A stretch of 64,000 nt of DNA. Origin: Lytechinus variegatus (taxonomy: Eukaryota; Echinodermata; Echinoidea; Temnopleuroida; Toxopneustidae). Location of the stretch: NCBI RefSeq assembly GCF_018143015.1, contig NC_054747.1:62001-126000 (forward strand), given 5' to 3'. This document shows, piece by piece, positions 1 through 11,273 of this stretch. Position numbers and translations under genes: made by a program. The notes under the pieces are model-generated. The model had not been told where the DNA came from. It made no database searches and saw only the letters and a program-made list of their open reading frames with translations. Numbering within the stretch: the first letter of the stretch is position 1; every line of letters begins with the position of its first letter.

Positions 1-1204
1 ATATGCGAAATCTAATTCATTTTTCCGCTCCTGCATGACATAACAATATACACAGTATGACCATCAGAAAAATAAATGCAAACAATTTTACATGAAAAGA
101 CGTTTTATAATTTAACATCAATGGTATAAGAAACAAACATGCAGCGGTATGACACTATATGCTTGAGAAGATGTCACACTTTCAAAAATATAAAACAAAT
201 AAGGAAATGCCTAGAAAATCACACGTGCTAATGACAATATAGAAAAAAAAAACAAATAATTGTGTTCCACGGTTATAATTACAAATATGTTGAAAATACA
301 TGTATGTGAGGAGGTTACTTGAAATCATATCAATCTTTTAGCTTAAAACAAAGTTACAGTACAACAACTATTACGCAGCCAAAGGTCGCAGCGACCGTAA
401 CCAGCGACCAACACGCTTGTGACGTCACAATGGATGAATATGTCATTTCGATCGGTCTGATATATTTGTGAGCCAACAACGTGCAAGGTAATGCAATTGC
501 ACATAAGATGCTTATCTTGTGTGATATAGGTGTGGATAACATTATTTTATTGAAATATATTGAAATGGAAACATTTTGGCATTACATCAAATTTAAAAGG
601 GGGAAGTCTGAAGGAAATGGACTGTTCTTAACAAAAGCGTCCTGCACATACGTAAAACAATCATAAGATAGACAAATAAGATACAAAACCTATGAAATCT
701 GAATGATATGAGACTGAAAAATAACCAGTATTAGAATTCAGCACGAATCAAGGTTTTTTTTTTATGCAATCTCTTTGGAGGTTACGTACAATTATATAAT
801 TGATATCATCTAGAGTCAGACACTGTATAAAGACCACGCGTGTATACATGATCAGGGTTACAAACTCCAGCACAAAATTCTCCTTTGGTAACAGTGGAAT
901 TATATTTGTGACACTCCATGATGTTGCCCGAAGAATATTGCAACATGACATATAAGGTAAAGTAAAGTATTGTACAAAATGAACATCATGATAATTATAA
1001 TGACAAGTAATGAATTTGATTACTACAATACCAAGTAAAAACATTTTCATCTCTCAATATTACTTTTGTGGAGTAAAACGTTTGAATCAGACTTTTTAAG
1101 CCTGAAATAATGAAAGGCCTGTAGGCCTATTATAAAACCTCCGTCCATGTAATCTTGTTGTTTTCAAATTATTTTGTCTTGTGTTCTACTCAAGATGAAC
1201 CTAA
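1..1204. other. non-coding, no gene recognised
   Basis: AT-rich sequence with only short open frames on either strand and no recognisable protein, RNA gene or clear repeat boundary. Short open stretches near 360-540 and 750-1,050 on the minus strand are not flanked by convincing splice sites. I see nothing that supports a gene. Confidence 0.5.
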
Positions 1205-1762
1205 AGGGATGGTTCAGGCTAGAGATATTTACATCTCAATAAATAGTGTAAAGTTCACAGAGCTAAATGCTAAAGTTTTATCAAAATCGGATAACAAATA
1301 ACTAAGTTATCAAATGTAAAAGATTTGCATTATTCCAGTGAAACAGTTCCAGGTATGTCTTAAATAATTAGGTAGGCTGATGTCATATCCCCACTTGTTC
1401 CTTTGTATTTCATTATTTGAAATTAGGTTTATTCAATATTGTTCTACCAAGAACTAAAAGTTATTTATTGCCGCAACTTAATTCGTCATAATGCAGACAC
1501 ATCTTTTACACATGTATAAGAAAATGAAACATATATGATTTTATGTAATAACATAAGAAAATGGATGTGACATCATCAGCCCACCTAACGAATATTCATG
1601 ACGGACGATGTGCATATAACTGTTTTCCCAAAATATTGATAAACCTTAAAATTCAATAACTTCGTTATTTGTTATCCGATTTTGATGAAATTTTCAAAAC
1701 TTTGCTCTGTGAGTTTTACTCTATTTATTTAAATATAACTATTTTCAGCCCGGTCCATCCCT
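1205..1762. mobile_element. MITE with long terminal inverted repeats, TTAA-like target
   Basis: The two ends are inverted copies of each other. The left end reads AGGGATGGTTCAGGCT and the right end, reverse complemented, reads AGGGATGGACCGGGCT. The similarity continues inward for about 100 bp, including a shared stretch on each side around the words cggataacaaat and atttgttatccg. The flanks are CTAA on the left and TTAA on the right, which suggests a TTAA target as used by piggyBac-type transposases (inference). There is no internal coding capacity, so this is a non-autonomous element. Confidence 0.7.
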
Positions 1763-2351
1763 TTAAAGATAAAATATTCAAACTATATTGTTGATTTTGA
1801 ATGATGCAGAGTAGGTAAAGTAACTGATCAAAGGCGTCCGCCATTTTGATGTTATTGTTGCTTATATAGGGTACACATGAGTTACATTGTAATTCATCCA
1901 CTCATAATCCATATCGATCAAATGCATTAATTATCCACTTATCCTGACCACAATCAAAGTATCAATCACTGAGGTAAAATCTTGGGAAAATCTGTGTGCA
2001 ATTATTTTCAAGATTAAGTATGATTCTTATTCTTGACATAATATACCGCATACACATGGTATCAATTAAATAACATAACTTACTGTAAAAAAACCCCTCG
2101 AAGATATATCGATCGTATGAATTCTAATGCTACGTTAATTTGTTACTTATTATTTTAGTGTGAGCCATTTAGCTACGTTATTTACAGTAATTGTTCATCC
2201 CAAATTCATGCCTCATCATAACGGACTAATGATAATAGTATGACACAACGTGTACAAAGTGAGATTCCAATTGCAGATAAAAAACAACATACTATAGGCA
2301 TCATTTACATTACATGTTTCTAAGTAATGCATCTCGTTAGCCTACTGCTTT
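1763..2351. other. non-coding, no feature seen
   Basis: AT-rich spacer between two small inverted-repeat elements. No open frame of note, no repeat and no RNA-like structure was seen. Confidence 0.5.
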
Positions 2352-2588
2352 CCCCCTCTTACGAAGAGTTACGATTGATCTAATCAATCATAACTCTATG
2401 GAAATCCATCGGGAAATTTGCACAATGTACTTTGTCAGCAGCACGCTGAATTTTCAAGAAAGCAATGAATGCACGAATATACATCATAGAAAATATTTTG
2501 AACAAACATGCATAATAGACATTGACGTTGCTGGCCGTCCATATAGTTTTGATTGATTGGATCAATCGTAACTCTTTGTAAGACGGGG
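2352..2588. mobile_element. short MITE with 39-bp terminal inverted repeats
   Basis: The left end (cccc, one variable base, then tcttacgaagagttacga) is matched by the reverse complement of the right end (ccccgtcttacaaagagttacga). The match runs about 39 bp with few differences, through the word gattgat..aatcaatca. The 160-bp interior has no coding capacity. This is a typical non-autonomous DNA transposon of unknown superfamily. Confidence 0.75.
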
Positions 2589-3688
2589 CCCTGGTGTTAC
2601 ACCAGACTTCAGATAGAGGTCAATGAAGCATCATAGCTGCTATATGTTTGTTATTTCCTTATAAAACACCTTACAAAACGCGACGAAAAGACTGAAGGTC
2701 AAAATGAATCCATAACGTTGTCCAAAATATCTTGGAACTGGAATGCGGAAAAAGTTTAAAACTGAAATTGTTCACGAAATTCACAAAAATTGTGCACGAA
2801 GTTTTTAATTTCACTTTAAAAATAGCCTAAGCGCCACAATGACAAGCCCCCCTCGCGTTCTGGTTCCTTCGAAAGTTTTGACGAGCCCCCCTCCCCCGGA
2901 TTGTCTGACTATCCACTGGTAGTAAACATTATTCAACCCTCGAAGCACAGCTTTATTTTTTATTTATTTTTTTAACAGTGCCATTTTTAAACACGAGTCC
3001 ATAGAAAATGTTTTATGCAATACATGGTGCAGCCATTTCTATTATCTATTATCTTTAATTGAGTCTATAAACCACCCTCTCTCGCTGCATTGTGTTTTCG
3101 AAAGCTTCCCAGTATTGGGGTAATGGCCAGGTCGGTCTCCTGACCATTGGACGAGTGAGTACGAGAGCTGCTATAGCAGTAACAGTAATGTAAAACGTTT
3201 GAATTGCTAAACTGAAACAGTAATTGTCATAAATATCAGCTCATATATCTCGTCGGATAGCCTACATCATCTTCAATGTCAGATCCTGGTTGCTGCTATC
3301 TCAACCGTTTGCTATGAGAGAATGAAAATGGAAAGATCAAAGAATATTTAGCAATTAGATATTCGTTTTATTTCAGGCACAATACAAAGCAATACAAATC
3401 AGATACAAATAATAACGGATGGTCATTTCTCTATAAAATTACATTATCCGTGACCGTAATATAATAATAAGATTGTAACTGAAAAAAGCAGAGTATGAAA
3501 ATTAAAAGGAAGGGTCCCACACACACAAAAGTTTGTAAAGTATCTATTCCCCTTGAATGTTTAAACAAGAAATTGTGTATTTAACATTATATATGCGTAT
3601 ACTGTATAAGAAAGAAAAAAAGAGAAATCATGTAGGCAGACAGAATGGAAAATAATCAGATTGACGTACACTACTTTGAATTACACAT
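2589..3688. other. non-coding, no gene recognised
   Basis: About 1.1 kb without a supported feature. It contains two short pyrimidine-rich stretches near 2,840-2,900 (cccccctc-type) that resemble edges of common repeats, but no paired ends could be found. Confidence 0.4.
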
Positions 3689-3838
3689 CCGGGCTCCGTT
3701 GCATAAAATTAACTAGTATAGTAACTCTGTCATCCAACGGTAACTCTCATGGAATCCTTGATTCTGATTGGCTGTTGGGCTTTGTTACCATTAAATCTAT
3801 ACGTTAAAAGTTAGAATAGCAATTATTATGAACCGGGC
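3689..3838. mobile_element. possible degenerate MITE (about 150 bp)
   Basis: The left edge reads cgggctccgttgcataa and the right edge, reverse complemented, reads gcccggttcataat. Both are followed by similar AT-rich sequence containing a taac word. The match is imperfect, so this is a probable, not certain, short inverted-repeat element. Confidence 0.4.
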
Positions 3839-4059
3839 ATGGATGCAAGCTCAGTCACACAAAGAGAAGACGTTTAAATATTCGTCATTAACCTTATTTT
3901 TCACTGGAATCATCATTCAAATTACGATTTTTTTACCGTGTGAAAAGGCGGTAAGTCCAGTAGAATTTATTAACATTTCCTAAAAAAATAGGTACAAATG
4001 CATTTTTTTTACTGGAATAATATAGTTCAGGGGACACCGATTCAAAATCAGAATGCAAT

Positions 4060-4655
4060 TTTGCCCCCTTGAGCAATTTTTTTAATCAACGTTTTAAGCC
4101 ACTCCCACTTTAGTTACACATGTTCAAATTCAAGGTCCTAAAAAGTCATTTTGAGATAATATTGGCCATTCCCACTAACCGAAAAGCATTAAATAATAAT
4201 GAAAACATAAGTTTTTGTTTGGTATCAAGCAAAACCACACACGATGGTCATAAACTCAAAAGAGACCGAAAAAACACTGTGCAGTTTTATTTCATGAAGG
4301 AAAATTGGTCATATGATACCAAGCTTATGTTACATGTTTTGATTGAAGTCTTGTTACATTGCCTGATGTCATTTGGCCTACCATACTGCACTTTGGGTGA
4401 TCTTGTCATGTATTTAATCTCCTGTAACTATTATAATGGCATTTTACTTGCCACAAGCTTAAAATAGTTACTAAACACGTTATGTTTATTCTATAAAGTG
4501 TCACTTTCTGTCATAATTACTTATAGGCTATATATATGTGAAAAGTGGGCGTGGTTCGTGACGTCAGAAATGGAAATTGCCAAAGGGTGAGGAGGTAGAA
4601 CTCGTCACATCCTTAATATACACACACTCAACAAACATGAGATATTCCACATTAT
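4060..4655. repeat. diverged tandem-repeat unit(s), left of the LINE
   Basis: Contains the same word order as two units right of the LINE (9,690-10,330): a 'tgatacca...catgtt' word, then 'gtgaaaagtgggcgtggtt' followed by 'gacgtca', then a line about cacaccctcaac and an acattatatg word. The LINE at 4.66-9.67 kb seems to have inserted into this old tandem array. The 115-residue open frame at 4,120-4,467 lies in this repeat and has no protein-like features. Confidence 0.5.
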
Positions 4656-5037
4656 ATGTTATTTTTTTGTTTTGAGAGGTCGGACATGTTTTGAAGGTGC
4701 TCTGACGTTTGTGCAATTTTAACCGTGTTTCCTGACATTTTGTGAAAACGTTTTATATGGTTGCATCGGGGACTGGATGGTGGATATCAAGGATATACTT
4801 GTTTTTCAATTGGATAACTTATTTGGATAATATCGAACGTTTTTAACTTGAATTTTTGATCATTTTGGAGAGGAGAGTGTCAATAGACTTCTAAAACTAG
4901 CATCATTTACGCGTCATTGCCTAGCAACGCATCATTAAACGCATACTGGCCTGGATGGAACGCATCATTGGTATCTCTTTGCGCAACCATTCTTTGTGCG
5001 CTTAATTCTGATTGTTTCATGTAATTGTGACGTCACG

Positions 5038-5829
5038 ATGTCAGGGAAGAAAAAGTCGTCGAAAAACAACTCTGGTGATAACGAAGAGACAAATGAGAGC
5101 TATTTTCTATCATTGATCAAGAATGAGCTAGGGAAACTTTCCAATTCCTTGAGTGCTAAGTTGACCGTCTTGGAGAAGTCTATCGACAGTGTACGAGAGG
5201 GACAAAATAGCATTGTGAACTAGCTGTCGTTCCTCAACGAGAAATTTGAGGAAATGAAGTTGAAGGCCGAGAAGATTGAAAAGGAGAACAGAGAACTAAA
5301 GGAGCAGAATATCTGTCTTCAGAAGAGATTCAGTGAATTGACCTTCCAGCTTAACGATCTTGACCAGTACCACAGGAGGGTCAACTTGGAGGTGGCAGGT
5401 GTACCAGAACGACAGGGCGAGGTTCCTGAAAGGATCGTACTTAATATCGCGAAACACATCAGCCCTGAGCTTGCAGCATCCGACTTCGATGTGGTTCATC
5501 GGCTGGGTTCCAAACGCCAAGCTGATAACAAAGCCCGCCCAATCATCGTGCGATTCACCACAAGACGAGCTCGGAACATCATGTATGATGGGAGAAGGAA
5601 ACTGAAGACCCTCTCCACAAAGGATCTAGGATACAACAGCGATGGCAAGATCTACCTCAATGAAAACTTGATCGCTTCCACTAAGGAACTAATGAAAGAT
5701 GTCAACAAGGCCCGCCGAGATGCCGGATACAAGTTCCTGTGGACCCAGAATGGCCGAATCTATGTAAGGAAGGATGAGAAGTGTCAACCCATCATCATTC
5801 ATTCCAGAGAGGACTTTTCTAAGCTGTAG
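5038..5829 (+). pseudogene. LINE ORF1 protein, interrupted by one in-frame stop
   Basis: Encodes a basic RNA-binding chaperone-type ORF1 protein of 263 codons. After a lysine- and serine-rich start (MSGKKKSSKNN) comes a long heptad-rich coiled coil (about residues 20-110). Next is an RRM-like core beginning DQYHRRVNLEVAGVPE, then a basic C-terminal domain with DVVHRLGS and PIIVRFTTRRAR words, as in L1-like ORF1p (transposase_22 style). A TAG at 5,221-5,223 interrupts codon 62, and the frame continues unchanged from 5,224 to the stop at 5,827-5,829. The ATG at 5,038 is chosen because it opens directly on the basic N-terminus. ORF2 starts 370 bases downstream in a different frame. Confidence 0.8.
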
Positions 5830-6198
5830 AAGGACTATCCATGTTATTCCATTTTCCAGTATTCTTTTCATTTCTTATGAAATTCTCGTCACAAAAATTT
5901 TCGCATCGATCAATATCTGTGTTATTTTCCGTGGTATATTTTGCATTTTTTCACTGCCCTTTCAATAATTTTTCAATACCAAGCATTTCATGGAGGTCAT
6001 TTTACTTATTTTTGTGTGCAAATATTCTTCACCGACCGTTAATAATTGTATTTGATAATCTTTATTTTGTTAACTATTACTACTGCATTATTTTTCCAGC
6101 TCGAATTTGGGGTCATGTTGGTATCAAATCTAAAAGATGCTTTACATGCTCAGCTTACAAAGATTTTGTTTTAAAATGGCAATATATTCTATTTCAAA

Positions 6199-9100
6199 AT
6201 GGTGGATAATATGCGTGATTTCCCATTTTATCATCTAAATAATGATGATTTCTTATTACTAAATCATCAGGATAAAAGCAATATTATCTCAAATCATCAT
6301 ACTCCATTCGATAGATTTTCTACCGATATTCTTACAAGTAATTTTGATGAGCTTCAAGTTGAATTCGATATTCATGATAAAGCATACAATCTCTCCTCAT
6401 CTCCATATTATACAGAAAATTCATTCAAAGACTATGCTAAATCGATTGGAGAAGAAGATGTTTTTATTTTGCATTTGAGTATAAGAAGCGCTAACCAAAA
6501 CTTCGAGAAATTACGATTATTATTAGAAAATACACAGTTTGCCAATCCCCCAATCATTGCTCTTACTGAAACTTGGTTCACGGAAACACCGAATTCCTTA
6601 TGCACCCTCCCGAATTATGATATTGTTATAAACAATAGGAAAAATAAAATTGGAGGTGGATTAGCATTATATATTCCGTCTTCATTTGATTATGCAATTA
6701 GACATAAATTTGAATATATGAATGATATCATTGAATCCTTATTTGTAGAAGTAAAAATTCAAAAAGATAAGAAAACTCTTATAGGTGTCATTTACAGACC
6801 TCCTCAAACTTCTTGTATAGAAGATTTTTTATTTGCTACTAATGAACTTTTGCAAAACGGCGAATTGATAAATAACAATTGTATCATCACTGGTGATTTC
6901 AATATTAATCTCTTGACCAGTAATCACTCTTTAACAAACGATTTCCTTGAATTAATGTTAACTTCTACTTTTTTGCCGATTATTTCTAGACCAACCCGTA
7001 TTACTGATCATTCTGCTACGCTTATAGATAATATATTCTGTAACTCTCATCCTCTTCCGAAAGCTGGCATTGTAACGACAGACATATCCGATCATTTTCT
7101 TATTTTTACCCATATCCAAACAATGCAATCATTCGCAAAAATGGAAAAGAAATATAGGATCTGTCGCAACTTTAGTGACAAAAATATTGAACGCCTCCAA
7201 GAAAATTTAAGCTCTGTTGATTGGTCTGACGTTTATAACTCGAAAGAGAATGTCGATGACTCGTTTGACATATTTTTGAAATATTTTAATGATTGCTTAG
7301 ATTCTTGTGTTCCTCTGAAGAAATATCGAAATTACGACTATAAACGTGTTCCAAAGCTACCATGGGTTTCAAAATTGATATTAAGGTCCATCAATCGGAA
7401 AAATAATCTGTATGTTTCTTATATATCAAATCCAAATGATATTTCACGGAATAGATACACGTCTTATAAGAATACCTTAACAACTACTCTCCGAATAGCA
7501 AAAAAGAGGTTTTATTCAGAAAAATTACAATCATATAAAAACGACCTTAAAAATACATGGAAAACAATAAATGGGGCTCTAAACAAAATTAACAAATCTA
7601 GTGCTGTTAATAAATTAAGTGTAGATGGAAATATGGTTGAAGATACTCATTCTATAGCAAATGAATTTAATTCATATTTCTCTCAAATTGGACCGAAGTT
7701 AGCTGGAAATATTATACCTGTAGAAAATTCGTTTAAGGACTTTTTGGATAAACAAAATGATAGTTCAATATTTCTTACTCCAGTTAATAGAAAAGAATTA
7801 CTTGAGATTGTATCTAATTTGAAAGCAGAAAAGACACCCGGTTATGATGGTATTACAAATAGAGTTGTGAAAAACATTATACATTCTCTTGCTGATCCTC
7901 TGCTTCATATATTTAATTTATCATTGCAGCTTGGTCAGGTCCCAAAGAAGATGAAAATAGCTAAAGTTATACCCATTTTCAAAAAGGGAGACCAATTGAT
8001 TACTAGTAATTATCGCCCAATATCCTTGTTAACTTCGTTCTCAAAAATTCTTGAAAGGATAATTTATAAAAGGACAGTTGCTTTCCTTAAGAAATATAGT
8101 ATTATATGTGATAATCAATTCGGTTTTAGAGAAAAACATAATACAACTCATGCTATATTGACATTAATAAATAAAATATCTACTTCTTTTGACAATTCTG
8201 ATCATACCGTAGGATTATTCCTCGACTTCTCAAAAGCGTTTGACACAATAGATCATGAAATACTGTTATATAAGCTATCAAATTACGGTATCAGAGGGAC
8301 AGCTTTACAATGGTTTAGAAGTTATCTTACTGATAGAATTCAGTTTGTTACAGTAAATGAATCAGAATCTCCAACAACGCCAGTTTCCTGTGGAATTCCA
8401 CAAGGTAGTATTCTTGGCCCTTTGTTATTTATACTTTATGTTAATGATATGAAAAATTCATCCCATGTTCTCTCATTTATTCTCTTTGCTGATGATTCCA
8501 ATATTTTCTATACACATCATGATCCACATGTACTTGTGAGAACTATGAATACAGAATTTAAAAAAGTAACAAACTGGATTAAAGCCAACAAACTGTCACT
8601 GAATCTGCAAAAAACTAATTATATGCTTTTTAGTCATTTATTGAAACATCTACCGCATCAAATACTTTTAGATAATACTGAAATCAAAGAAGTGCAAACA
8701 ACAAAATTCTTAGGTCTTACTATTGATAACAAGCTCACGTGGAATGCTCATATCAACAATATTTGCAAAACAGTTTTACGAAATATTGGAGTCATCAATA
8801 AGCTTAAAAACGTTCTTCCAGCACAGGCGCTATCCATGTTGTATTGTGCATTAATCCTACCGTATCTTAATTATGGAATTCTGGCATGGGGTAATGCCTC
8901 TCAAACGAGACTAAATAAAGTCTTGCTACTTCAGAAAAAAGTAATGAGAATAATATGCAATATGTCCTTTAGATCTCATACGGATGAATTGTTTCGTCAG
9001 AAACGTATCCTTAAAGTCAATGACCTGTACCGCTTGCAACTATTCCAATTCATGTATCAGCTAGATAGAAATAGTGTACCTAATGTCTTACAAAAGAAAT

Positions 9101-9306
9101 TTATGAGAAACAATACTTTACATTCATATAATACGAGACAATCAAACGACTATCACCTACCTAAAAGTAGAACAGTATTTTCTAGCAAAACTATATTTTT
9201 CACAGGACCAAAACTCTGGAATTCTCTGGACAGAGAAATGAAAGAGGCAGCTAATCTTAACCGATTTAAATTACTCATCAAAAAATTTCTTCTGAATTCT
9301 TATTGA
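6199..9306 (+). CDS. LINE ORF2: endonuclease-reverse transcriptase
   Basis: An uninterrupted frame of 1,035 codons. Residues of about 85-310 form an apurinic/apyrimidinic-type endonuclease, with ALTETW (catalytic Glu), GVIYRPP, ITGDFNINLL and ISDHFLIF motifs. Residues of about 530-800 are the reverse transcriptase, with NYRPISLL, FLDFSKAFDTIDH, GIPQGSILGPLLF and the catalytic FADDS at about residue 763. The C-terminus (about 830-1,035) is the thumb/connection region common in CR1/L2-like elements. The first conserved endonuclease motif, normally an Asn in an 'NIRS' word, reads LSIRS here (Ser94, codon AGT, one transition from AAT), so nicking activity is probably lost. The protein nicks chromosomal DNA and primes cDNA synthesis on it. 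Confidence 0.9.
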   Translation: MVDNMRDFPFYHLNNDDFLLLNHQDKSNIISNHHTPFDRFSTDILTSNFDELQVEFDIHDKAYNLSSSPYYTENSFKDYAKSIGEEDVFILHLSIRSANQNFEKLRLLLENTQFANPPIIALTETWFTETPNSLCTLPNYDIVINNRKNKIGGGLALYIPSSFDYAIRHKFEYMNDIIESLFVEVKIQKDKKTLIGVIYRPPQTSCIEDFLFATNELLQNGELINNNCIITGDFNINLLTSNHSLTNDFLELMLTSTFLPIISRPTRITDHSATLIDNIFCNSHPLPKAGIVTTDISDHFLIFTHIQTMQSFAKMEKKYRICRNFSDKNIERLQENLSSVDWSDVYNSKENVDDSFDIFLKYFNDCLDSCVPLKKYRNYDYKRVPKLPWVSKLILRSINRKNNLYVSYISNPNDISRNRYTSYKNTLTTTLRIAKKRFYSEKLQSYKNDLKNTWKTINGALNKINKSSAVNKLSVDGNMVEDTHSIANEFNSYFSQIGPKLAGNIIPVENSFKDFLDKQNDSSIFLTPVNRKELLEIVSNLKAEKTPGYDGITNRVVKNIIHSLADPLLHIFNLSLQLGQVPKKMKIAKVIPIFKKGDQLITSNYRPISLLTSFSKILERIIYKRTVAFLKKYSIICDNQFGFREKHNTTHAILTLINKISTSFDNSDHTVGLFLDFSKAFDTIDHEILLYKLSNYGIRGTALQWFRSYLTDRIQFVTVNESESPTTPVSCGIPQGSILGPLLFILYVNDMKNSSHVLSFILFADDSNIFYTHHDPHVLVRTMNTEFKKVTNWIKANKLSLNLQKTNYMLFSHLLKHLPHQILLDNTEIKEVQTTKFLGLTIDNKLTWNAHINNICKTVLRNIGVINKLKNVLPAQALSMLYCALILPYLNYGILAWGNASQTRLNKVLLLQKKVMRIICNMSFRSHTDELFRQKRILKVNDLYRLQLFQFMYQLDRNSVPNVLQKKFMRNNTLHSYNTRQSNDYHLPKSRTVFSSKTIFFTGPKLWNSLDREMKEAANLNRFKLLIKKFLLNSY

Positions 9307-9689
9307 TTCAATCAAATATTTGTGAACTTCATACTTATCCACGGTAATATTGATTATTTTAAAGTCAATATTTAATTTTGTATATAGTGTATATACATTT
9401 GTGTTACAGTGTTTATATCTATATAATTGTATAGAATTTTGCTGATTATTTTACTCTATTTGTGTCATATTACCCTTGTGTAAAGTTTTAATAGGGGGTC
9501 TACATTTTACAAGCACTGCTTTTTAGTAGGCCCCTCCACTTTTTTTCTTTTCATTGTACGTTTCAGTCCTGCATGTGTTATGCATTTTTTTCATTGTAAA
9601 CATGATTTATTACGAAATGTACTTTGATGATTGTGGAATATGAATTTATCAATAAATAAACTAAATAAATGTTGCATTGATTATATTTG

Positions 9690-10330
9690 TGGCCCAGTTT
9701 GACCTTTAATAATCTTAATATGACCTTTAATTGTCCTGGAAAACTAAATGCCTAGTGATTCATGTATGTGGATTCTATTTTGAAATCGGTTTAATTCGAT
9801 ATCAAACATGATATGTTTATTCCGCTAAATATTTAAGAGGAATGTAAGAAATCTGGTGTGGTTTAGGACGTCACAAAATAAAATTCCTCAAGATGCCAAA
9901 GTAGCACCGGTCGGATTCTTGATATGCACACCCTCAACTTAACCAATATATTCACATAATATCCATCTTATTTGTATTTAATACATTATATGTTTCACAC
10001 TCTAAATATTTCTTACATTTGCAAGGCAATTAATTTGACCTCTTTATGACATAAAATGGCCTTTAACTGACTTATCCGTGATTTAATTGTCGAATAATCC
10101 ACAAATCTACAGTTGATCTTTTCATAAGCTTTGATACCAAACATGACATGATTATTCCTTAAAATATAAAATTAATATTTAAGAGGTATGTGCAAAAGTG
10201 GGCGTGGTCTTTGACGTCAATAACAAAAAAAGTCCATGCAGGGGTGCCCAGGCGGCACCCGTCAGATTCTTGAAGTAGACACCCCATACTACAACTTTCA
10301 GTAAAAAAATCCCAGTCATATCCAACTTGA
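9690..10330. repeat. two diverged tandem-repeat units of about 345 bp
   Basis: Two units in tandem share the same word order: 'gacctttaa', a 'tgataccaaacatga' type line, 'aagaggtatgtgcaaaagtgggcgtggtc' type text split by changes, then 'gacgtca', and a 'cggattcttga...acaccc' line. Key words occur near 9,850 and 10,195. A third relative lies left of the LINE near 4,540. Confidence 0.6.
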
Positions 10331-11271
10331 CGGTCATGCAGTAATGTTTATCATATCTACTCGACTATATTTATTTTTAAAGAAAAGGTGGACCAGGGAA
10401 CGTTGAAGAAAAATAGAGAAACAGACAAAGATAGGGGAAGGGAAGGGTGGGGACTGGAAACGCATACATTTCGGATCGACGAATGAGCAAGCCTTGAATC
10501 TGCGTTGACAGTACAGTGCACTCATCTAGTACATAAACCCAAATTCACCATAGTTCTACAGAGCTTGTAGCATGAAAAGTCATATGAATAATGCTGTATA
10601 GATTATATACGTACAAGTACACAACTACTGATAAAAAATAGATTTTCTTGGTTTGTGTTGTAATCTAATAAGGCAATTTTTTTCCAATTGAGGTTCTTTT
10701 TAAACCATTTGTTGTAATAATCATCGATGTTATTGATATTTCCATTTCCATTTATTGGTTCTGCAACACTTTTTATAAACACATTGTCAAAGAAAATACT
10801 ATAATAATATACGTATTCCTGACAAGCAAAACATTGAAAAAAAAATGTATTTTCTATTAATACATATCCATTTTTAGAAGGTTATAGGGGTTGCTACTAT
10901 ATTCTAATCTTGACTACGTGGGAACCCCGAAGCCCTGCGTGGCAACCCATTATATTGATATAATATAAACAAGGGTCCGGAAGCGGGGGAAGGTTGCAGG
11001 GGGGCATTTGCCCCCCCCCTATGTGCCCCCTTGAAAGTAGAAAAAATATAAATTATTTAAGTACAAAAGTTAACGATGAAGGCACTTTTCTGCCTAAAAA
11101 TGTCATTTCCATAGTCAAAAATTAAAAAATTTCGTCCCTGACGGGGCGCGAAATTACAATTATCATAGTAAGCCTCACGTCTTTTGACGAACATGTTCCT
11201 CTGTGAAACCTACCTTTGATAAGCCCCTTTTCCATCTTATTACAATGTGACAACGTTTATGTTTTAATGAA
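10331..11271. other. non-coding; contains a G/C-run repeat fragment
   Basis: No gene is seen. Around 10,975-11,160 there is a repeat-like patch with a G-run followed by a C-run (ggggggcatttgcccccc) and a gacggggcgcgaaattac word. A related G/C-run patch lies at about 13,370-13,520. These look like fragments of an interspersed repeat, but no paired ends could be assigned. Confidence 0.45.
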
Positions 11272-11273
11272 TA

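Larger units (their letters stand above)
4660..9670 (+). mobile_element. near full-length non-LTR retrotransposon (CR1/L2/Jockey group LINE)
   Basis: A two-ORF LINE of about 5.0 kb. A 5' untranslated leader of about 380 bases precedes ORF1 (5,038-5,829, coiled coil plus RNA-binding fold). ORF2 (6,199-9,306) carries an apurinic-type endonuclease and a reverse transcriptase. A 3' untranslated region of about 350 bases ends in a short A-rich repeating tail (caataaataaactaaataaat). The tail type, the ORF1 layout and the RT motifs fit the CR1/L2/Jockey assemblage; the exact clade needs a tree. The 5' end is approximate because no clear target-site duplication is visible. One stop in ORF1 and a changed catalytic residue in the endonuclease suggest this copy is recent but no longer active. 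Confidence 0.85.

Noticed and set aside
750-1050. Minus-strand open text with MECHKYNSTVTKGEFCAG, faintly like a serine protease piece
   Set aside because: No acceptor AG precedes it, the other protease motifs are absent and the frame is short. Probably chance.
4120-4467. 115-codon open frame left of the LINE
   Set aside because: It lies in a diverged tandem repeat, has no domain pattern, and other units of the repeat do not keep it open.
5296-5871. Other-frame open stretches over LINE ORF1
   Set aside because: Shadows of the real ORF1 frame.
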